A stretch of 64,000 nt of DNA from Betaproteobacteria bacterium. Lineage in GTDB: Bacteria; Pseudomonadota; Gammaproteobacteria; Burkholderiales; Usitatibacteraceae. Positions within the stretch are counted from its first letter, which is position 1, and each line of letters begins with the position of its first letter. The stretch spans positions 10,643-74,642 of the forward strand of contig JADJEZ010000014.1 in assembly GCA_016708825.1 (NCBI GenBank). Reading direction: 5' to 3'. Positions 59,527 through 64,000 of the stretch are shown in pieces. A model generated the notes under the pieces. The model worked only from the letters and a program-made list of their open reading frames with translations, ran no database searches and was not told the DNA's origin. A program made the position numbers and the translations under genes.

Positions 59527-60670
59527 TTGTCGCAGAAGACCCCCGCCCTCCTGGTTCTTGCCGACGGGTCCGTCTTTCGCGGCACTTCCATCGGCGCCCC
59601 GGGCCGCACCGTGGGGGAGGTGGTCTTCAATACCGCCATGACGGGCTACCAGGAGATCCTCACCGACCCCTCCTACGTCGGGCAGGTGGTCACCTTCACC
59701 TGTCCGCACATCGGCAACACCGGCACCAATCTCGAGGATGCCGAGTCGCGCCGGGTCTTCGCCGCGGGCCTCGTGATCCGCGACCTGCCGCTGCTCGAGT
59801 CGAATTGGCGCAGTTCCGAGTCCCTGCCGGCCTTCCTCGCGCGGCACGGCCTCGTGGCCATCGCCGACATCGACACGCGCCGCCTCACCCGCATCCTGCG
59901 CACCGCGGGCGCGCAGAACGGCTGCATTGCTTCCGCGGAGAACGGGCTCCTGGACGACGAGGCGGTGAAGGCCGCCCTCGAGGCCGCCCGTGCCGCCCCG
60001 GCCATGGCAGGCCAGGACCTCGCGAAGGCCGTGACGTGCAGCGAACGCTACGACTGGACCGGCGCGCTCTGGTCGCTGGGCGCCGGATACGGCGCGGGCG
60101 CCACGCCGCGCTTCCACGTCGTCGCCTACGACTTCGGGGTCAAGCACAACATCCTTCGCCACCTGGCCGAGCGCGGTTGCCGCGTCACCGTGGTTCCCGC
60201 GCAGACGACGGCCGCGGAGGCCTTGGCACTCAAGCCCGACGGCGTGTTCCTCTCCAACGGGCCGGGCGACCCGGAGCCGTGCACCTACGCGATCGAGGCC
60301 ATCGGCGCGATCGTGGACTCGGGCATGCCCACCTTCGGCATCTGCCTCGGGCACCAGCTGCTGGGGCTCGCGAGCGGTGCGCGGACGGTGAAGATGAAGT
60401 TCGGCCACCACGGCGCCAACCACCCGGTGCAGGATCTCGACACGAAGCGCGTCTACATCACCAGCCAGAACCACGGCTTCGCGGTGGACGAGGCGACGCT
60501 CCCGGGGAATGCGCGTGCCACCCACCGCTCGCTCTTCGACGGCTCGCTCCAGGGCATCGAGCGCACCGACCGGCCGGCGTTCAGCTTCCAGGGTCACCCG
60601 GAAGCGAGCCCCGGGCCCCGCGAGATGTCCTACCTCTTCGACCGCTTCGTGGCGATGATGGACAAGCGCA

Positions 60671-60678
<8 letters not shown>
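59527..60678 (+). CDS. carA: Carbamoyl-phosphate synthase small subunit
   Basis: A TTG start at 59527 with GGAG 6 nt upstream gives 383 residues (LVLADGSVFRGTSIGAPG at the N-terminus); an in-frame TTG at 59515 is weaker. The glutaminase triad is present: Cys in FGICLGHQLLGLA and His-Glu in FQGHPEASPGP. SNGPGDPEPC is the usual loop. It supplies ammonia to CarB for arginine and pyrimidine synthesis. Overlaps carB by 8 nt. Confidence 0.96.
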
Positions 60679-63867
<3,189 letters not shown>

Positions 63868-63881
63868 GGCACAATCCGGGC

Positions 63882-64000
63882 ATGGGCAAATTTCCGATCA
63901 GCGCGCGTCGGCGCGGAACTGTTGAGAGTCGACTACCGCCTGAAGACCCGTGGAGCGCCCCGCCGTCATCACGGCGATCGCGGAGGCGAGGGCGCACGGC
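63882..64000 (+). CDS. greA: Transcript cleavage factor GreA, N-terminal fragment
   Basis: Fourteen bases after carB an ATG opens MGKFPISAR. With small indels corrected the sequence continues GAELLRVEL, LKTVERPAVITAIAEARAHG, the GreA N-terminal coiled-coil, before the window ends. carAB-greA is the normal betaproteobacterial order. Two or three frame errors occur within 119 nt. Confidence 0.75.
   Translation, partial: MGKFPISARRRGTVESRLPPEDPWSAPPSSRRSRRRGRT

Overview
The window is GC-rich bacterial chromosome that reads as a betaproteobacterium (Burkholderiales or Nitrosomonadales type). The evidence is two tripartite tricarboxylate transporter (TTT) loci with a Bug/TctC binding protein, the block fur | bamE-dapB ... 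carA-carB-greA, and sulfonate genes resembling those of Cupriavidus. No rRNA, tRNA, CRISPR array, IS transposase or integrase was recognised. The right-hand 2.2 kb carries many small indels and looks like a low-quality contig end. Several other genes carry single indels.

Layout. 1-8.46 kb: a minus-strand operon with the gene order known for 2,3-dihydroxypropane-1-sulfonate (DHPS) use: TRAP transporter (hpsKLM-like), histidinol-dehydrogenase-like HpsN, SDR (HpsO-like), zinc alcohol dehydrogenase (HpsP-like), then a GMC oxidoreductase cut by the window edge. A divergent LacI regulator has two LacI-type operators in between. 8.4-13.9 kb: S9 peptidase, GST and a TonB-dependent receptor with a strong terminator. 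14.0-22.1 kb: an island lying between an intact xsc gene and a 99-bp remnant of an xsc 3' end (33 identical codons, 7 synonymous differences). It carries hipBA with three evenly spaced operators, a HEPN-like gene, an E2-like/SEC-C gene, an XRE-ImmA/IrrE gene with a PIN gene, and two tandem PIN-like genes, the second with a zinc ribbon. Several of these carry single-base deletions.

22.1-33.6 kb: sulfoacetate and sulfoacetaldehyde catabolism. It holds xsc, an IclR regulator with a perfect palindrome, a TauE/SafE sulfite exporter, a second IclR, a TTT system (TctCBA, with TctA internally deleted), SauS, SauT and AckA. Inferred flow: sulfoacetate uptake, CoA activation (SauT), reduction to sulfoacetaldehyde (SauS), cleavage by Xsc to acetyl phosphate and sulfite, ATP recovery by AckA, and sulfite export by TauE. 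The hps locus could supply the same Xsc if sulfolactate-to-sulfoacetaldehyde enzymes lie elsewhere.

33.6-41.6 kb: protoporphyrinogen oxidase, then a likely organohalide or hydroxyacid cluster (fluoroacetate-dehalogenase-type hydrolase with all diagnostic residues, tartrate/D-malate-type dehydrogenase, TctBA, type II haloacid dehalogenase), then a gamma-glutamyltransferase-like gene. 41.6-47.9 kb (minus): RND pump and adaptor, GluQ-RS and a LysR regulator. 48.0-52.5 kb (plus): pirin, DoxX, pirin, FMN reductase, Dps, thioredoxin-like and SfsA. 52.6-55.6 kb: secreted subtilase and a frameshifted secreted protein. 55.6-56.8 kb (minus): barstar, secreted guanyl RNase and Fur in one overlapping unit. 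56.9-64 kb: bamE-dapB, a NupC-type transporter (minus), then carA with an attenuator-like leader, carB and the start of greA.
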